The notes under the pieces were generated by a model that was not told the origin of the DNA, searched no databases, and was given only the letters and a program-made list of their open reading frames with translations. 64,000 nt of DNA. It comes from Erythrobacter sp. QSSC1-22B. GTDB taxonomy: Bacteria > Pseudomonadota > Alphaproteobacteria > Sphingomonadales > Sphingomonadaceae. Shown in pieces: positions 36,894 to 48,103 of the stretch; the stretch's first letter is position 1, and each line of letters opens with the position of its first letter. The position numbers and the translations under genes are program-made. The stretch is taken from the NCBI RefSeq assembly GCF_001678665.1, contig NZ_LZRP01000001.1:248001-312000 (forward strand). The letters run 5' to 3'.

Positions 36894-38888
36894 TCACGCC
36901 AGAGATCCGGTATTCGGCAGCTGCTGGTCGTTGGCGGGGACTTCGCCGCCCTCGTTGCCCGGTATCCCGTCGAAATACTTCTCGATCGCCGCTTCGAGCT
37001 CGGCGATCTGGAACGGTTGGCCACTGGTCTTGGTCAGCGGACGGGCATCGATCAGATATTGATCGCGCAGCACGGTCTTGAACTGGCCGGTGTTCATCTC
37101 GGGCACCAGCACATGGTCGAACCCGCGCAGCAGCTCGCCGAGATTTTCGGGCAGCGGCCAGATATGGCGGACGTGGATATGCGCGACCTTGCGGCCCTTG
37201 GCGATACTGCGGCGCACCGCCTGTAGGATGGGCCCGTAGGTGGAGCCCCAGCCGACAACCGCGAGCGTCCCGCCGGGCTCGCCCAGCGCGATCTCTTGAT
37301 CGGGGCGGTCGACACCCAGCACCTTGTCGCGGCGGGCATCGGTCATCGCCTGATGGTTGTCGGGCGAATAGTCGATGTGGCCGGTGCCCTGCGCCTTCTC
37401 GATCCCGCCGATGCGATGCATCAGCTCGGGCGTGCCGGGCCGGATCCACGGCCGCGCGCCCTTGGCATCGCGCGCATAGGGCTGGACTACGGACTGATGG
37501 GTATCGCCCTTGGACCCGGCACCTGCGGCATCCACCCCGCCCTGCCCCGCAAGCCCGAGGCTGTCCGCATCGGCGAAGGTCACCGGGAAGGGAGCGAAGG
37601 TCTCGGGATCGGGCACTTTCCACGGCTCGGCGGCATTGGCGATATAGCCATCGGTCAGCAACATCACCGGGGTCATGTATTGCACCGCGATGCGGCAGGC
37701 CTCGATCGCGCATTCGAAAGAATCCGACGGGCTGCGGGCGGCAATCACCGGCATCGGTGCATCGCCGTTGCGGCCATAGACCGCCTGATAGAGATCGCTC
37801 TGCTCGGTCTTGGTCGGCAGCCCGGTCGAGGGGCCGCCGCGCTGCGAATTGACGATCACCAGCGGCAGCTCGGTCATGATGGCGAGCCCCATCGCCTCGG
37901 TCTTGAGCGCGATGCCCGGACCCGATGAGCTGGTGACGCCGAGGCTGCCGGCATAGCTCGCGCCGATCGCGGCGCAGATCGCGGCGATCTCGTCTTCCGC
38001 CTGGAAGGTGGTGACGCCGAATTCCTTGAGCCGCGCGAGATGGTGGAGGATCGCGCTGGCAGGCGTGATCGGATAGCCGCCGAAGAACATCGGCAGCTTG
38101 GCCAGCTGCGCGCCCGCGACCAGCCCGAGCGAAACCGCCTCGGCGCCGGTCACCGTGCGATAGAGACCCGGCTCGCTGAGTACTGGCGGAATGTGCAATT
38201 GCTTGATCGGGCCCGACAGCTCGGCGGTCTCGCCATAGGCATGACCGGCATCGAGCGCGGCGATATTGGCGTCGGCGATATCGGGGTTGCGGCGGAATTT
38301 CTGCTTGAGCCACTCGTGGATCGGCGCGCGGTCGCGGTCGAACAGCCACAGCGCGAGGCCCAGCGTCCACATGTTCTTCGAACGCAGCGCGTCCTTGTTG
38401 CCCAGCCCGTAAGGCTTGACCGCCTCGATCGTCTTCTCGCTGATGTCGAAGGCGAGCAGGTCGAATTTCGCCAGGCTACCGTCTTCCAACGGATTGGAAT
38501 CGTAGTGCGCCTTGTCGAGATTGCGTTTGGTGAAGGCGCCGGTGTCGGCGATCACCAGCCCGCCCGGCTTGAGCGCGGCAATATTCACCTTTAGCGCCGC
38601 CGGGTTCATCGCCACCAGCACATCGGGGGCATCGCCCGCGGTGTTGATCTCGCGGCTGCCGAAATTGATCTGGAAGGCCGAGACGCCGAACAGCGTGCCG
38701 GTGGGCGCGCGGATTTCGGCCGGGAAATCGGGGAAGGTCGCCAGATCATTGCCCGCCAGCGCGGTCGACAGGGTGAACTGTCCCCCGGTCAGCTGCATGC
38801 CGTCACCGCTGTCGCCGGCGAACCGGACCACAACGGCTTCGGGAGTGTCTGAAATGCCGTCCTGCGGCGCGGTGGCGGCAGTTGCCAT
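36894..38888 (-). CDS. korA: 2-oxoacid:ferredoxin oxidoreductase, alpha subunit with fused gamma domain (KorA type)
   Basis: A 664-residue protein. The gamma domain is N-terminal (about 1-200: VVVRFAGDSGDGMQLTGGQF...PAEIRAPTG) and the alpha domain follows (GGYPITPASAILHHLARL, QAEDEIAAICAAIGASYAG, SSSGPGIALKTEAMGLA). This gamma-alpha fusion is the usual form in aerobic bacteria. The protein binds the 2-oxoacid together with KorB. The start is ATG 38888. It is the first gene of the leftward run that contains the photolyase. Confidence 0.94.
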   Translation of the reverse strand: MATAATAPQDGISDTPEAVVVRFAGDSGDGMQLTGGQFTLSTALAGNDLATFPDFPAEIRAPTGTLFGVSAFQINFGSREINTAGDAPDVLVAMNPAALKVNIAALKPGGLVIADTGAFTKRNLDKAHYDSNPLEDGSLAKFDLLAFDISEKTIEAVKPYGLGNKDALRSKNMWTLGLALWLFDRDRAPIHEWLKQKFRRNPDIADANIAALDAGHAYGETAELSGPIKQLHIPPVLSEPGLYRTVTGAEAVSLGLVAGAQLAKLPMFFGGYPITPASAILHHLARLKEFGVTTFQAEDEIAAICAAIGASYAGSLGVTSSSGPGIALKTEAMGLAIMTELPLVIVNSQRGGPSTGLPTKTEQSDLYQAVYGRNGDAPMPVIAARSPSDSFECAIEACRIAVQYMTPVMLLTDGYIANAAEPWKVPDPETFAPFPVTFADADSLGLAGQGGVDAAGAGSKGDTHQSVVQPYARDAKGARPWIRPGTPELMHRIGGIEKAQGTGHIDYSPDNHQAMTDARRDKVLGVDRPDQEIALGEPGGTLAVVGWGSTYGPILQAVRRSIAKGRKVAHIHVRHIWPLPENLGELLRGFDHVLVPEMNTGQFKTVLRDQYLIDARPLTKTSGQPFQIAELEAAIEKYFDGIPGNEGGEVPANDQQLPNTGSLA

Positions 38889-39065
38889 CCGGAAATTCCT
38901 TATCGCGCGCCGCGCGTGTGCGGCGCTGGTGTCATTCGAGAGCCGGACCTAGGAGCCGCCCCCTGCTCTCGCAATCAAGTTTTTCTCCGTCGACGACAAA
39001 ATCGCGGCTGGCAAAGCCTTAGCGAGCCGCTAAGCCTAGGGGAAAGAGAACAGGGAGAGTGGATT

Positions 39066-40019
39066 TTGGCCAAGAGCGAACATTACGTGCGCGACGATGT
39101 GCGCGGATTTCTCGGCATGCTCGAGCAGATGGGCGGCAAGGGCGTCGAGGAAGTCGGCGCGGTCGAGGGACGCGAGCAGATGCGCGCGATGAAATCGGTG
39201 GCGGAGGTCGACAACCGCGAACTCGCGATTCACCGCGACCTCACCTGCCCCGGACCCGACGGCGATATCCCGCTGCGGCTCTATGACACGAAAGAAACCC
39301 GCGACGCCGGGCCTTGCGTTGTCTTCATCCATGGCGGCGGCTTCGTGATCGGCGATATCGAGGTTTACGATTCGCTGTGCAGCGAGATCGCCTACCAGCT
39401 CGACCTGCCGGTGGTCTCGGTCGAATACCGGCTCGCGCCCGAGCACCCCTTCCCCGCCGCGCCGGACGATTGCGAGGCGGCAGCGCGCTGGATCGCCTCC
39501 TCGCCAGCCGAGCTGGGCCTGCGGGTCACCGGTCTGGTCATCAGCGGCGACAGCGCGGGCGGTAATCTCACCATCGTCACCACCAACCAGCTGGTCAACG
39601 AGCCCGCCGCGGTGCCGGTGCTGGTGCAGGCGCCGATCTACCCGGTCGCCAGCGACATCACCGATCACAGCAGTTTCGCGCTGTTCAACGAAGGCTTCCT
39701 GCTGACGGGCGCGGCGATGGCCTGGTTCACCCAGCAATATGGCGGCGATGCGAAAGACCCGCGGCACACCCCGATGGTCGGCGATTGCGCCAACACGCCG
39801 CCAACGGTGATCTGCACCGCTGGGCTCGATCCCTTGCGCGATTCGGGTCGCGAATACGCCGCGCATCTGATCCAGCAGGGCACCGAGGTGAGCTATTTCG
39901 AATTTCCCGGGGTGATCCACGGCTTCGTCACGCTGCGCAAGGCGATCCCCAGCGGTCAGGCCGATCTTGAGGCCTTCCTCGGTGCGATCAAGGTCAAGCT
40001 GGCGCGGATTACCCGATGA
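39066..40019 (+). CDS. Alpha/beta hydrolase (esterase), HSL family
   Basis: A 317-residue esterase of the hormone-sensitive-lipase group. Oxyanion motif FIHGGGFVIGD, nucleophile GDSAGGN, acid in AGLDPLRD and His in GVIHGF are all present. The start is TTG 39066 with a strong GGGAGAG upstream; no family similarity is seen before it. The N-terminal helix region (DDVRGFLGMLEQM) is the usual cap. It is divergent from korA over 177 bp, and rppH follows with an ATGA overlap. Substrates are short acyl esters by family. Confidence 0.92.
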   Translation: MAKSEHYVRDDVRGFLGMLEQMGGKGVEEVGAVEGREQMRAMKSVAEVDNRELAIHRDLTCPGPDGDIPLRLYDTKETRDAGPCVVFIHGGGFVIGDIEVYDSLCSEIAYQLDLPVVSVEYRLAPEHPFPAAPDDCEAAARWIASSPAELGLRVTGLVISGDSAGGNLTIVTTNQLVNEPAAVPVLVQAPIYPVASDITDHSSFALFNEGFLLTGAAMAWFTQQYGGDAKDPRHTPMVGDCANTPPTVICTAGLDPLRDSGREYAAHLIQQGTEVSYFEFPGVIHGFVTLRKAIPSGQADLEAFLGAIKVKLARITR

Positions 40020-40501
40020 CTAGCGAACCTCGGGAGCTGGGTTACCGCCCCTGCGTCGGGGTGATGCTGGTCGACGCCCGGGGCCGTGTCTTCGTCGGGC
40101 GGCGGATCGACAACAAGGAAGGCGACTGGTGGCAGATGCCGCAGGGCGGCGTCGACGAGGGCGAGGACCTCGAGGACGCAGCGCTGCGCGAGCTGGGCGA
40201 GGAAACCGGTGCCCGGCCCGAGCACATCACCCTTCTCAAGCGGATGGACGAAGCGATGCGCTACGATCTGCCCGAGGAGCTGATCGGCAAGCTGTGGGGC
40301 GGCAAATACCGCGGACAGGAGCAGGTCTGGTATCTCGCGCGCTTCACCGGGACCGACGAGGATATCGACCTCGAGGCGCATGATCCGCCCGAATTCTGCG
40401 ACTGGAAATGGGTCGATCCCGAGCAGCTTCCCGAGCTGATCGTGCCGTTCAAGAAGCGCGTCTACTGCACCGTGCTGGAAGCCTTTCGCGAGCTCGTTTG
40501 A
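40016..40501 (+). CDS. rppH: RNA pyrophosphohydrolase
   Basis: A 161-residue Nudix hydrolase that removes pyrophosphate from the 5' triphosphate of mRNAs and starts RNase E-dependent decay. The Nudix box GGVDEGEDLEDAALRELGEETG (about 43-64) is complete, preceded by WWQMPQ, the RppH-type context. The start ATG 40016 overlaps the esterase stop (ATGA). Size and motifs match alphaproteobacterial RppH. Confidence 0.94.
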   Translation: MTSEPRELGYRPCVGVMLVDARGRVFVGRRIDNKEGDWWQMPQGGVDEGEDLEDAALRELGEETGARPEHITLLKRMDEAMRYDLPEELIGKLWGGKYRGQEQVWYLARFTGTDEDIDLEAHDPPEFCDWKWVDPEQLPELIVPFKKRVYCTVLEAFRELV

Positions 40502-40529
40502 ACGCGGCCAGCATGCCGGGCAGTCGAGC

Positions 40530-41036
40530 TCAGTTGGACTGAACCACCTCGGTATCGGGCAGCACGGCTTCGGCGGTCAGCACGCGTTCTTTGGGGCCTT
40601 GGGCGATCGATTGCGCCAGCAGCTGCGTTTCGGGACAGGCTTCGCCGCACAGCGATTCTAGCTTGGCGAGGTTGAGGCGCGCCTTCTCGACCGCGCCCTT
40701 TTCGACCAGTGCTGCACCCTCGCCCGAAATCGCCGCGAAATTGCCCGGATCGCGCGTCAACGCTTCGCGGTAATAACGGATCGCCTTGCCCTGCAGATCG
40801 TCGCTGCGTGCGGCGCGGGCGAGTTCGAGGAAAATCGGGGTGTAGCCGGGATCCACCGCCAGCGCGGCTTCGAAGGAATCGATCGCAACTTGCGTCTCGC
40901 CGGCGTCCATGGCGGCGCGGCCCTCGGCGATCAGCATTGCTGCGCGTGGGGCCGGATCGCGGTCGGCGCCAAAGCTCGCACTCGCGGTCATCACGAGGGC
41001 CAGCGAAAGGGCAGCGGCGGCGGGGGCAAAGCGCAT
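40530..41036 (-). CDS. TPR-repeat exported protein of unknown function
   Basis: A 168-residue protein with a cleavable signal peptide (LSLALVMTASASFGA). The mature part has tetratricopeptide-type helices (AEGRAAMDAGETQVAIDSFEAALAVDPG; KAIRYYREALTRDPGN), so it is probably a periplasmic scaffold. Two Cys sit in a short C-terminal segment (SLCGEACPE). The start ATG 41036 has GGAG upstream; a longer frame upstream extends into a divergent sequence with no similarity. It converges on rppH, 28 bp away. Confidence 0.8.
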   Translation of the reverse strand: MRFAPAAAALSLALVMTASASFGADRDPAPRAAMLIAEGRAAMDAGETQVAIDSFEAALAVDPGYTPIFLELARAARSDDLQGKAIRYYREALTRDPGNFAAISGEGAALVEKGAVEKARLNLAKLESLCGEACPETQLLAQSIAQGPKERVLTAEAVLPDTEVVQSN

Positions 41037-41104
41037 GATAGTCTCCAGGGTGCCGATATGGCGGGAATGAGCTTGGTCAGCCATCATACCCCTGATTATC
41101 ATGC

Positions 41105-42277
41105 CTAAGCTGCACAGGCGATGAAAAATCCGTCGGTGCCGTCGTTCAACGGGGTCAGTCGCGTCCCCTTCCCCCGCTCGCGGCCGAGCGGGAGAGCCAG
41201 CGGCTGCGCCGCAAGTTGCGGATGGCGCGCAAGCAATGCGTCGACCTGCTCCGCGCCCTCGGCATCGAACAGCGAGCAGGTAACATAGACCAGCCGCCCG
41301 CCGGGCTTCAGCAGCCCGACCGCCAGATCGACGATATGCGCCTGCAAGTGCACCAGCCGCGCCAGTTCGTCTTCGTCGAGCCGCCAGCGCGCCTCGGGGT
41401 TGCGGCGCCAGGTCCCGGTCCCCGAGCAGGGCGCATCGACCAGCACCGCATCGGCCTGTCCGGCAAGATCGCCCAGCGCCTCCATCTCGCGGCCCGGATC
41501 GAGGAGGCGGGTCTCGATCAGGCTGGCCCCGGCACGATTCGCACGCGGAGCAAGCCGCGAGAGGCGGTTGCGGTCGGTGTCGGCGGCGATCAATCGGCCC
41601 TGATTGTCCATCGCGGCGGCCAGCGCGAGCGTCTTGCCACCACCCCCGGCGCACAAATCTATCACCGTTTCGCCCGGCTGCGCGCCGAGCGCGAGACAGG
41701 CGAGCTGCGAGCCGGTGTCCTGCACCTCGATCAACCCGTCGGCCCATTGCGGCCATTGCTCGACCGCGGTCCCCGTCGCGACCCGCAACCCGTGCGGCGC
41801 GGCGGTGGGCTCGACGGGTTCGGGCAATTCGAGCGTGGCACGCTCGGCCTTGAGCGTGTTGACCCTGATGTCGAGCGGCGCGCGGCCAAGCAGCGCTTCG
41901 GCTTCCTCGCCTTCGACGCCGGAGCGCGCGAGCCGCTCGACAACCCAGTCGGGCGCGACCCCGCCGGCTGCGGGCTTTTCACCCGCGCCGATGGCGGGCG
42001 GGCCGTAGTTGGAGCCGTCAAATAGTGGCGCGATGGCGGGGTCGGTCTCGGCCAGCCGCAGCAGCGCGGAGCGGCCATTTGCCGGTACCGGCCCGCAGGC
42101 GCGGATGGTGCGATAGACCAGCTCGCGAATCGCGCGGCGGTCCTTGGATCCGGCAAAGCGGTTGGAGCGGAACCAGTCGGCGAGGATACGGTCGGCGGGC
42201 GCACCCTTGCCCCGCGCAGCAGCGATGATCGCGTCGAGCAGTTCGATCGCGGTCTGGACGCGGGCGGCAGGTGTCAT
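41105..42277 (-). CDS. RsmB-type 16S rRNA (cytosine-C5) methyltransferase
   Basis: A 390-residue NOL1/NOP2/Sun-family RNA methyltransferase. A NusB-like N-terminal part is followed by the SAM site DLCAGGGGKTLALAAAMDN, the conserved VDAPCSGTGTWRRNPE with its release Cys, and the catalytic Cys in VYVTCSLFDAEG. The usual target is C967 of 16S rRNA by the RsmB annotation, not proven here. It is 18 bp downstream of guaB, so it is probably co-transcribed with it. The start is ATG 42277. Confidence 0.92.
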   Translation of the reverse strand: MTPAARVQTAIELLDAIIAAARGKGAPADRILADWFRSNRFAGSKDRRAIRELVYRTIRACGPVPANGRSALLRLAETDPAIAPLFDGSNYGPPAIGAGEKPAAGGVAPDWVVERLARSGVEGEEAEALLGRAPLDIRVNTLKAERATLELPEPVEPTAAPHGLRVATGTAVEQWPQWADGLIEVQDTGSQLACLALGAQPGETVIDLCAGGGGKTLALAAAMDNQGRLIAADTDRNRLSRLAPRANRAGASLIETRLLDPGREMEALGDLAGQADAVLVDAPCSGTGTWRRNPEARWRLDEDELARLVHLQAHIVDLAVGLLKPGGRLVYVTCSLFDAEGAEQVDALLARHPQLAAQPLALPLGRERGKGTRLTPLNDGTDGFFIACAA

Positions 42278-42295
42278 CGCGCTGGCCGGTGGGGG

Positions 42296-44171
<1,876 letters not shown>

Positions 44172-44176
44172 CGAAA

Positions 44177-44932
<756 letters not shown>

Positions 44933-45021
44933 ATCGACCTCCAGGCGTTAATCGGTGTTTCACGCCGCATCGCGCAAGCCAGGCGCGCTGTCCAGCGGCG
45001 AACTTTGGGGGAAATTACGAC

Positions 45022-45876
45022 ATGCGGCTCAATCCGTTCAACACCGGCAATATCAACGTGCGATCGAGCGGCGGTGCCGGGATGCCCGGAGGCAAGGCGG
45101 GCGGTCTGGGTTGCGGAACCATCATCCTCGCCGCGATCGGCTATTTCGTGTTCGGGCTCGATCCGATGCAGACCGCCGCCACGGTCGAGAGCGTTCAGCA
45201 GGGTTCACAGCAGGCGGGCCCCGCGAACACCGACGAGCAGGCGGTATGCACCGCCAGCGAATACGCGACCGAGGCTTGCAACGCGCTCGATTCGCTCAAC
45301 AGCACATGGGGGCGCACCTTTCAGGAGCAGGGCTTCACCGACAGTTTCCGGCAGCCCACCCTCGATCTCTACAGCGCCGGCGTGAGCACCGCCTGCGGCA
45401 GCGGCAGCGCGGCGATGGGCCCGTTCTATTGCCCCGCAGATGAGACGATTTATATCGACACCAGCTTCTACGACGAGCTCGCGCGGATGGCGGGCAACAG
45501 CGGCGATTTCGCCCGCTACTATGTTCTGGCGCATGAATACGGCCACCATATCCAGACGCTGACTGGCGTATCGGGCCAGATCCGCAGCGCGCAGCAGCAG
45601 TCCCCGGGCGATTCCAATGCGTTGCAGGTGCTGATGGAACTACAGGCGGACTGCTATGCTGGCGTGTGGGCAGGAAAGAATCGCAACCTTATCGAACCGG
45701 GCGATATCGAGGAAGGCATGGAAGCGGCCGCGGCAATCGGCGACGACCGGCTTACCGGCGGCCGGGTGAGCGAGGAAAACTTCACCCACGGCACCAGCCA
45801 GCAGCGCAGTCAGGCGCTTCGCCTTGGACTGCGCGGCGACGACCGCGCTTGCGATGCGATCACCCAGATCGGCTGA
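45022..45876 (+). CDS. Neutral zinc metallopeptidase, YpfJ family
   Basis: A 284-residue protein with one membrane segment (GLGCGTIILAAIGYFVFGL, about 27-45) and a periplasmic Zn-peptidase domain. The zinc motif is H171-E-x-x-H175 in LAHEYGHHIQ and a further Glu is in MELQADCYAG. The N-terminus is Gly-rich and Cys pairs suggest disulfides outside the cytoplasm. Family role is unknown. The start is ATG 45022; it is divergent from bdhA. Confidence 0.92.
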   Translation: MRLNPFNTGNINVRSSGGAGMPGGKAGGLGCGTIILAAIGYFVFGLDPMQTAATVESVQQGSQQAGPANTDEQAVCTASEYATEACNALDSLNSTWGRTFQEQGFTDSFRQPTLDLYSAGVSTACGSGSAAMGPFYCPADETIYIDTSFYDELARMAGNSGDFARYYVLAHEYGHHIQTLTGVSGQIRSAQQQSPGDSNALQVLMELQADCYAGVWAGKNRNLIEPGDIEEGMEAAAAIGDDRLTGGRVSEENFTHGTSQQRSQALRLGLRGDDRACDAITQIG

Positions 45877-45896
45877 CGATCCAAGCGAAAAGCAAC

Positions 45897-45923
45897 CCGT
45901 CGCGAGCGCTCTGCTCGCGGCGG
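45897..45923. terminator. Hairpin between convergent genes, possible bidirectional terminator
   Basis: CCGTCGCGAGC (45897-45907) pairs with GCTCGCGGCGG (45913-45923), 11 bp with one G-U pair and a 5-base loop. It lies in the 57-bp gap between the zinc peptidase (+) and the M56 gene (-). Reading leftward a TTTT follows after a few bases; no strong T-run exists rightward. Confidence 0.55.
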
Positions 45924-45933
45924 AGCCGGGCGA

Positions 45934-47559
45934 TCAGTCACTGAGGTCGGCAATTTCCTCGTCGATCGACCGCAGCGCTTCTGTGCGGGTTTCGGGCGTA
46001 AGATTGCGCCCGGTCGCAAGTGCCGATCGTGCCGTACGCAGCGCTCCCAGTGCAAGCTTTTCGGCGTTGGCTTCGCACACATACATCGTGGTGCCCCCAT
46101 CCGCGTTTTGCTGTGTGGTCACGTAATTGGTCGAGTCCTTGCATGCCATCACGATGCGTGGCGCCTCAGCCCGCGCCTGCGCGGCGGCGGCATTCGCTTC
46201 GGCGACGGCGATGCTGATGTCACGGCGCATCTGACCATTCTCAGCCAGATCGCGGCGCAATTGCTCCATCTCCCTGCGAAGCTCGCCATCCTCGGCAGGC
46301 TGCGCGCGGGTTTCCCTGAGGTGCTGCCTTGCGGCCTTGCGCTCGGCCGGGGTCAGCTCGCTCCAGTTCTTGCCGTTCCAGCTGATCCGCTGGTTGACGA
46401 CGCTCTGGCCATCCGTGGTTTCGATGCTGCGTTCGATCTCGAGCATTTCCGTCTCGGCAGTCTCCAAACCCCGTTCTGCTTCTCTGAAACCTTGTTCGAT
46501 CGCGGTGAATTCCTGTTCGACCCCGACATCGGGGATCGGCGGCGCAGCGGGCGCTTCCGGAGCGGCTGGCGTGCCCCGTGCAGCGGGCGGCTCGGATGGA
46601 GCCGTAACTTGCGAGTAGGAAACGGTCGCCGTCAGCGGCAGCGCCAGCAGCGCGGCAGCAATACCAGCGCGACCGGCAAAGCGGCGGCGGGGAGAAATAT
46701 CGGCCATGGTCAGGCTCCTCAAACGTTGGATGATCGATTTGTCGCCCAGTACCGGACAGGCCATCGGCGCTGCCAGCGCCAGCCGCGGCACGGCGCCTGC
46801 AGTGGCAGCGAACCCGGCGATGATATCGGCGTAGGCGGCGCGTTCCTCGCGGCTCCGCGCGGCGACCACGCGGGCATCGCAGGCGGCCTCCTGATCACGC
46901 CGCAGCGCGGTCCAGCCCACCCAGCCCAATGGATTGAACCAATGCAGCGCAAACAGCGGCTGGACCAGCACATTGGCGAGCAAATCGTGCCCGCGATGAT
47001 GCGCGAGTTCGTGCGCGATGGCGAGATCGCGGCGGCAGCGATCGCGTTGCGCCATGAAGCCCACCGGCAGCGCCACCACCTTGTCGAACACCCCGAAAGC
47101 CACCGGGCCGCGCGTTGCCGCGGTCTCGATCAGCCGCACCCGGCCTACCTCGCCCACCGGCTTCGCTCGCTCGAGCAATTCGCGGCGCATGGCGAAATAC
47201 AGCGTGAACCGCCGCACCAGGAATATCATGGCGCCTGCCAGCCACAGGACGAGCACGGGCATGAGCCAGTCGATGGGCGCGGGCAGCGCCGCCAACGGCG
47301 CCGCCGCCTCGCTGGCGAGCGTCGTAAGCGCCGGAGCTGCATCGGCCCCGGCCATGTCGGAGAGCACCGGTGCCGCTTCTGTCCGGCTCAGCCAGCCAGG
47401 AAGGGTGATCGGCGGCATAACCAGTCGAAGCAACGGCAGCGCCCACAGCGCATAGGCTGCAGAAGCCCCGAAATGGCGCGCCACCGGCCGACGCAGCATC
47501 AACACCAGCGCGATCAGCGCCCCGGTCCACAGCAGCGAATCGAGCAGATACTGGGTCAT
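45934..47559 (-). CDS. M56-family (BlaR1-like) membrane metallopeptidase with coiled-coil C-terminus
   Basis: A 541-residue protein. Several N-terminal membrane helices surround a cytoplasmic M56 peptidase domain with H183-E-L-A-H187 (AHELAHHRG). After a last helix (GIAAALLALPLTATVSYSQ) comes a Pro/Ala-rich linker. A long coiled coil follows (FTAIEQGFREAERGLETAETEM), then a Cys pair at 473 and 495. The penicillin-binding sensor domain of BlaR1 is absent. Such proteins cleave the BlaI-type repressor when a signal is sensed; here the signal is unknown. The start ATG 47559 overlaps the blaI stop (ATGA). Confidence 0.88.
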   Translation of the reverse strand: MTQYLLDSLLWTGALIALVLMLRRPVARHFGASAAYALWALPLLRLVMPPITLPGWLSRTEAAPVLSDMAGADAAPALTTLASEAAAPLAALPAPIDWLMPVLVLWLAGAMIFLVRRFTLYFAMRRELLERAKPVGEVGRVRLIETAATRGPVAFGVFDKVVALPVGFMAQRDRCRRDLAIAHELAHHRGHDLLANVLVQPLFALHWFNPLGWVGWTALRRDQEAACDARVVAARSREERAAYADIIAGFAATAGAVPRLALAAPMACPVLGDKSIIQRLRSLTMADISPRRRFAGRAGIAAALLALPLTATVSYSQVTAPSEPPAARGTPAAPEAPAAPPIPDVGVEQEFTAIEQGFREAERGLETAETEMLEIERSIETTDGQSVVNQRISWNGKNWSELTPAERKAARQHLRETRAQPAEDGELRREMEQLRRDLAENGQMRRDISIAVAEANAAAAQARAEAPRIVMACKDSTNYVTTQQNADGGTTMYVCEANAEKLALGALRTARSALATGRNLTPETRTEALRSIDEEIADLSD

Positions 47560-47939
47560 CGCCGCAGCTCCTTCAGCAGGGATTCCATCTCGGCGAGATC
47601 ATCCTCGGTGAGCGCCTCGCTCTGCGCCAACTGCGCGAACAGCGACGAGGGACGCCCGCCGAACAAGCGGTCGACCAGCCGCTGCGATTCGCCGCCGACA
47701 TAGGCCGAACGCGCGATCAGCGGACGGTAGAGAAAACGGCGGCCATCGGGCTCGGTCGCCACCGCGCCCTTGGCGACCAACCGCGAGAGCAGCGTCTTGA
47801 CCGTGGCGATCGTCCAGTCGCGGTTCGTGCAGATGGCATCGCAGACATCGGCGGCGGAGCGCGGGCTCTGGCCCCATAACACCTCCATCACCGCGTGTTC
47901 GGCATCGGATATGCGCTCTCCGGCAGGGTCGCTCGGCAT
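47556..47939 (-). CDS. BlaI/MecI-type transcriptional repressor
   Basis: A 127-residue winged-helix repressor. ISDAEHAVMEVLWGQSP and WTIATVKTLLSRLVAKGAV are family hallmarks (helix-turn-helix and the wing side), and the C-terminal part is the dimerisation domain. Its partner, the M56 peptidase, overlaps by 4 bp. Two operators lie just upstream of its start, consistent with autorepression. No beta-lactamase gene is adjacent, so the regulated targets are likely elsewhere. The start is ATG 47939. Confidence 0.93.
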   Translation of the reverse strand: MPSDPAGERISDAEHAVMEVLWGQSPRSAADVCDAICTNRDWTIATVKTLLSRLVAKGAVATEPDGRRFLYRPLIARSAYVGGESQRLVDRLFGGRPSSLFAQLAQSEALTEDDLAEMESLLKELRR

Positions 47940-47967
47940 GATCTAATCTCTCATTACGGCTTCTCGA

Positions 47968-48000
47968 CTACATCTGTAGATGATTCGACTACACGTGTAA
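47968..48000 (-). promoter_or_regulatory. Two tandem BlaI-type operators (TACA-N2-TGTA)
   Basis: CTACATCTGTAG (47968-47979) and CTACACGTGTAA (47989-48000), each containing TACA-NN-TGTA, lie 29 and 50 bp upstream of the blaI start. Their centres are 21 bp apart, two helical turns. The direct repeat TCGACTACA (47964 and 47985) reinforces this. They match the known BlaI/MecI recognition pattern. Confidence 0.8.
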
Positions 48001-48044
48001 ACACGCTTTGCAAAAGCGCCAATCCAGCCCGGCTTCGGCCAAAC

Positions 48045-48077
48045 AAAAAAGGCCGGAGCGTTTCCGCCCCGGCCTTT
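48045..48077 (-). terminator. Intrinsic terminator of the sdh operon
   Basis: Reading leftward, AAAGGCCGG pairs with CCGGCCTTT (48069-48077 with 48048-48056, 12-base loop) and is followed by a T-run (48045-48050). It begins 27 bp after the sdhA stop codon. Confidence 0.9.
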
Positions 48078-48103
48078 CATGAAACCCTTCGAGGCGCTCC
48101 GCC

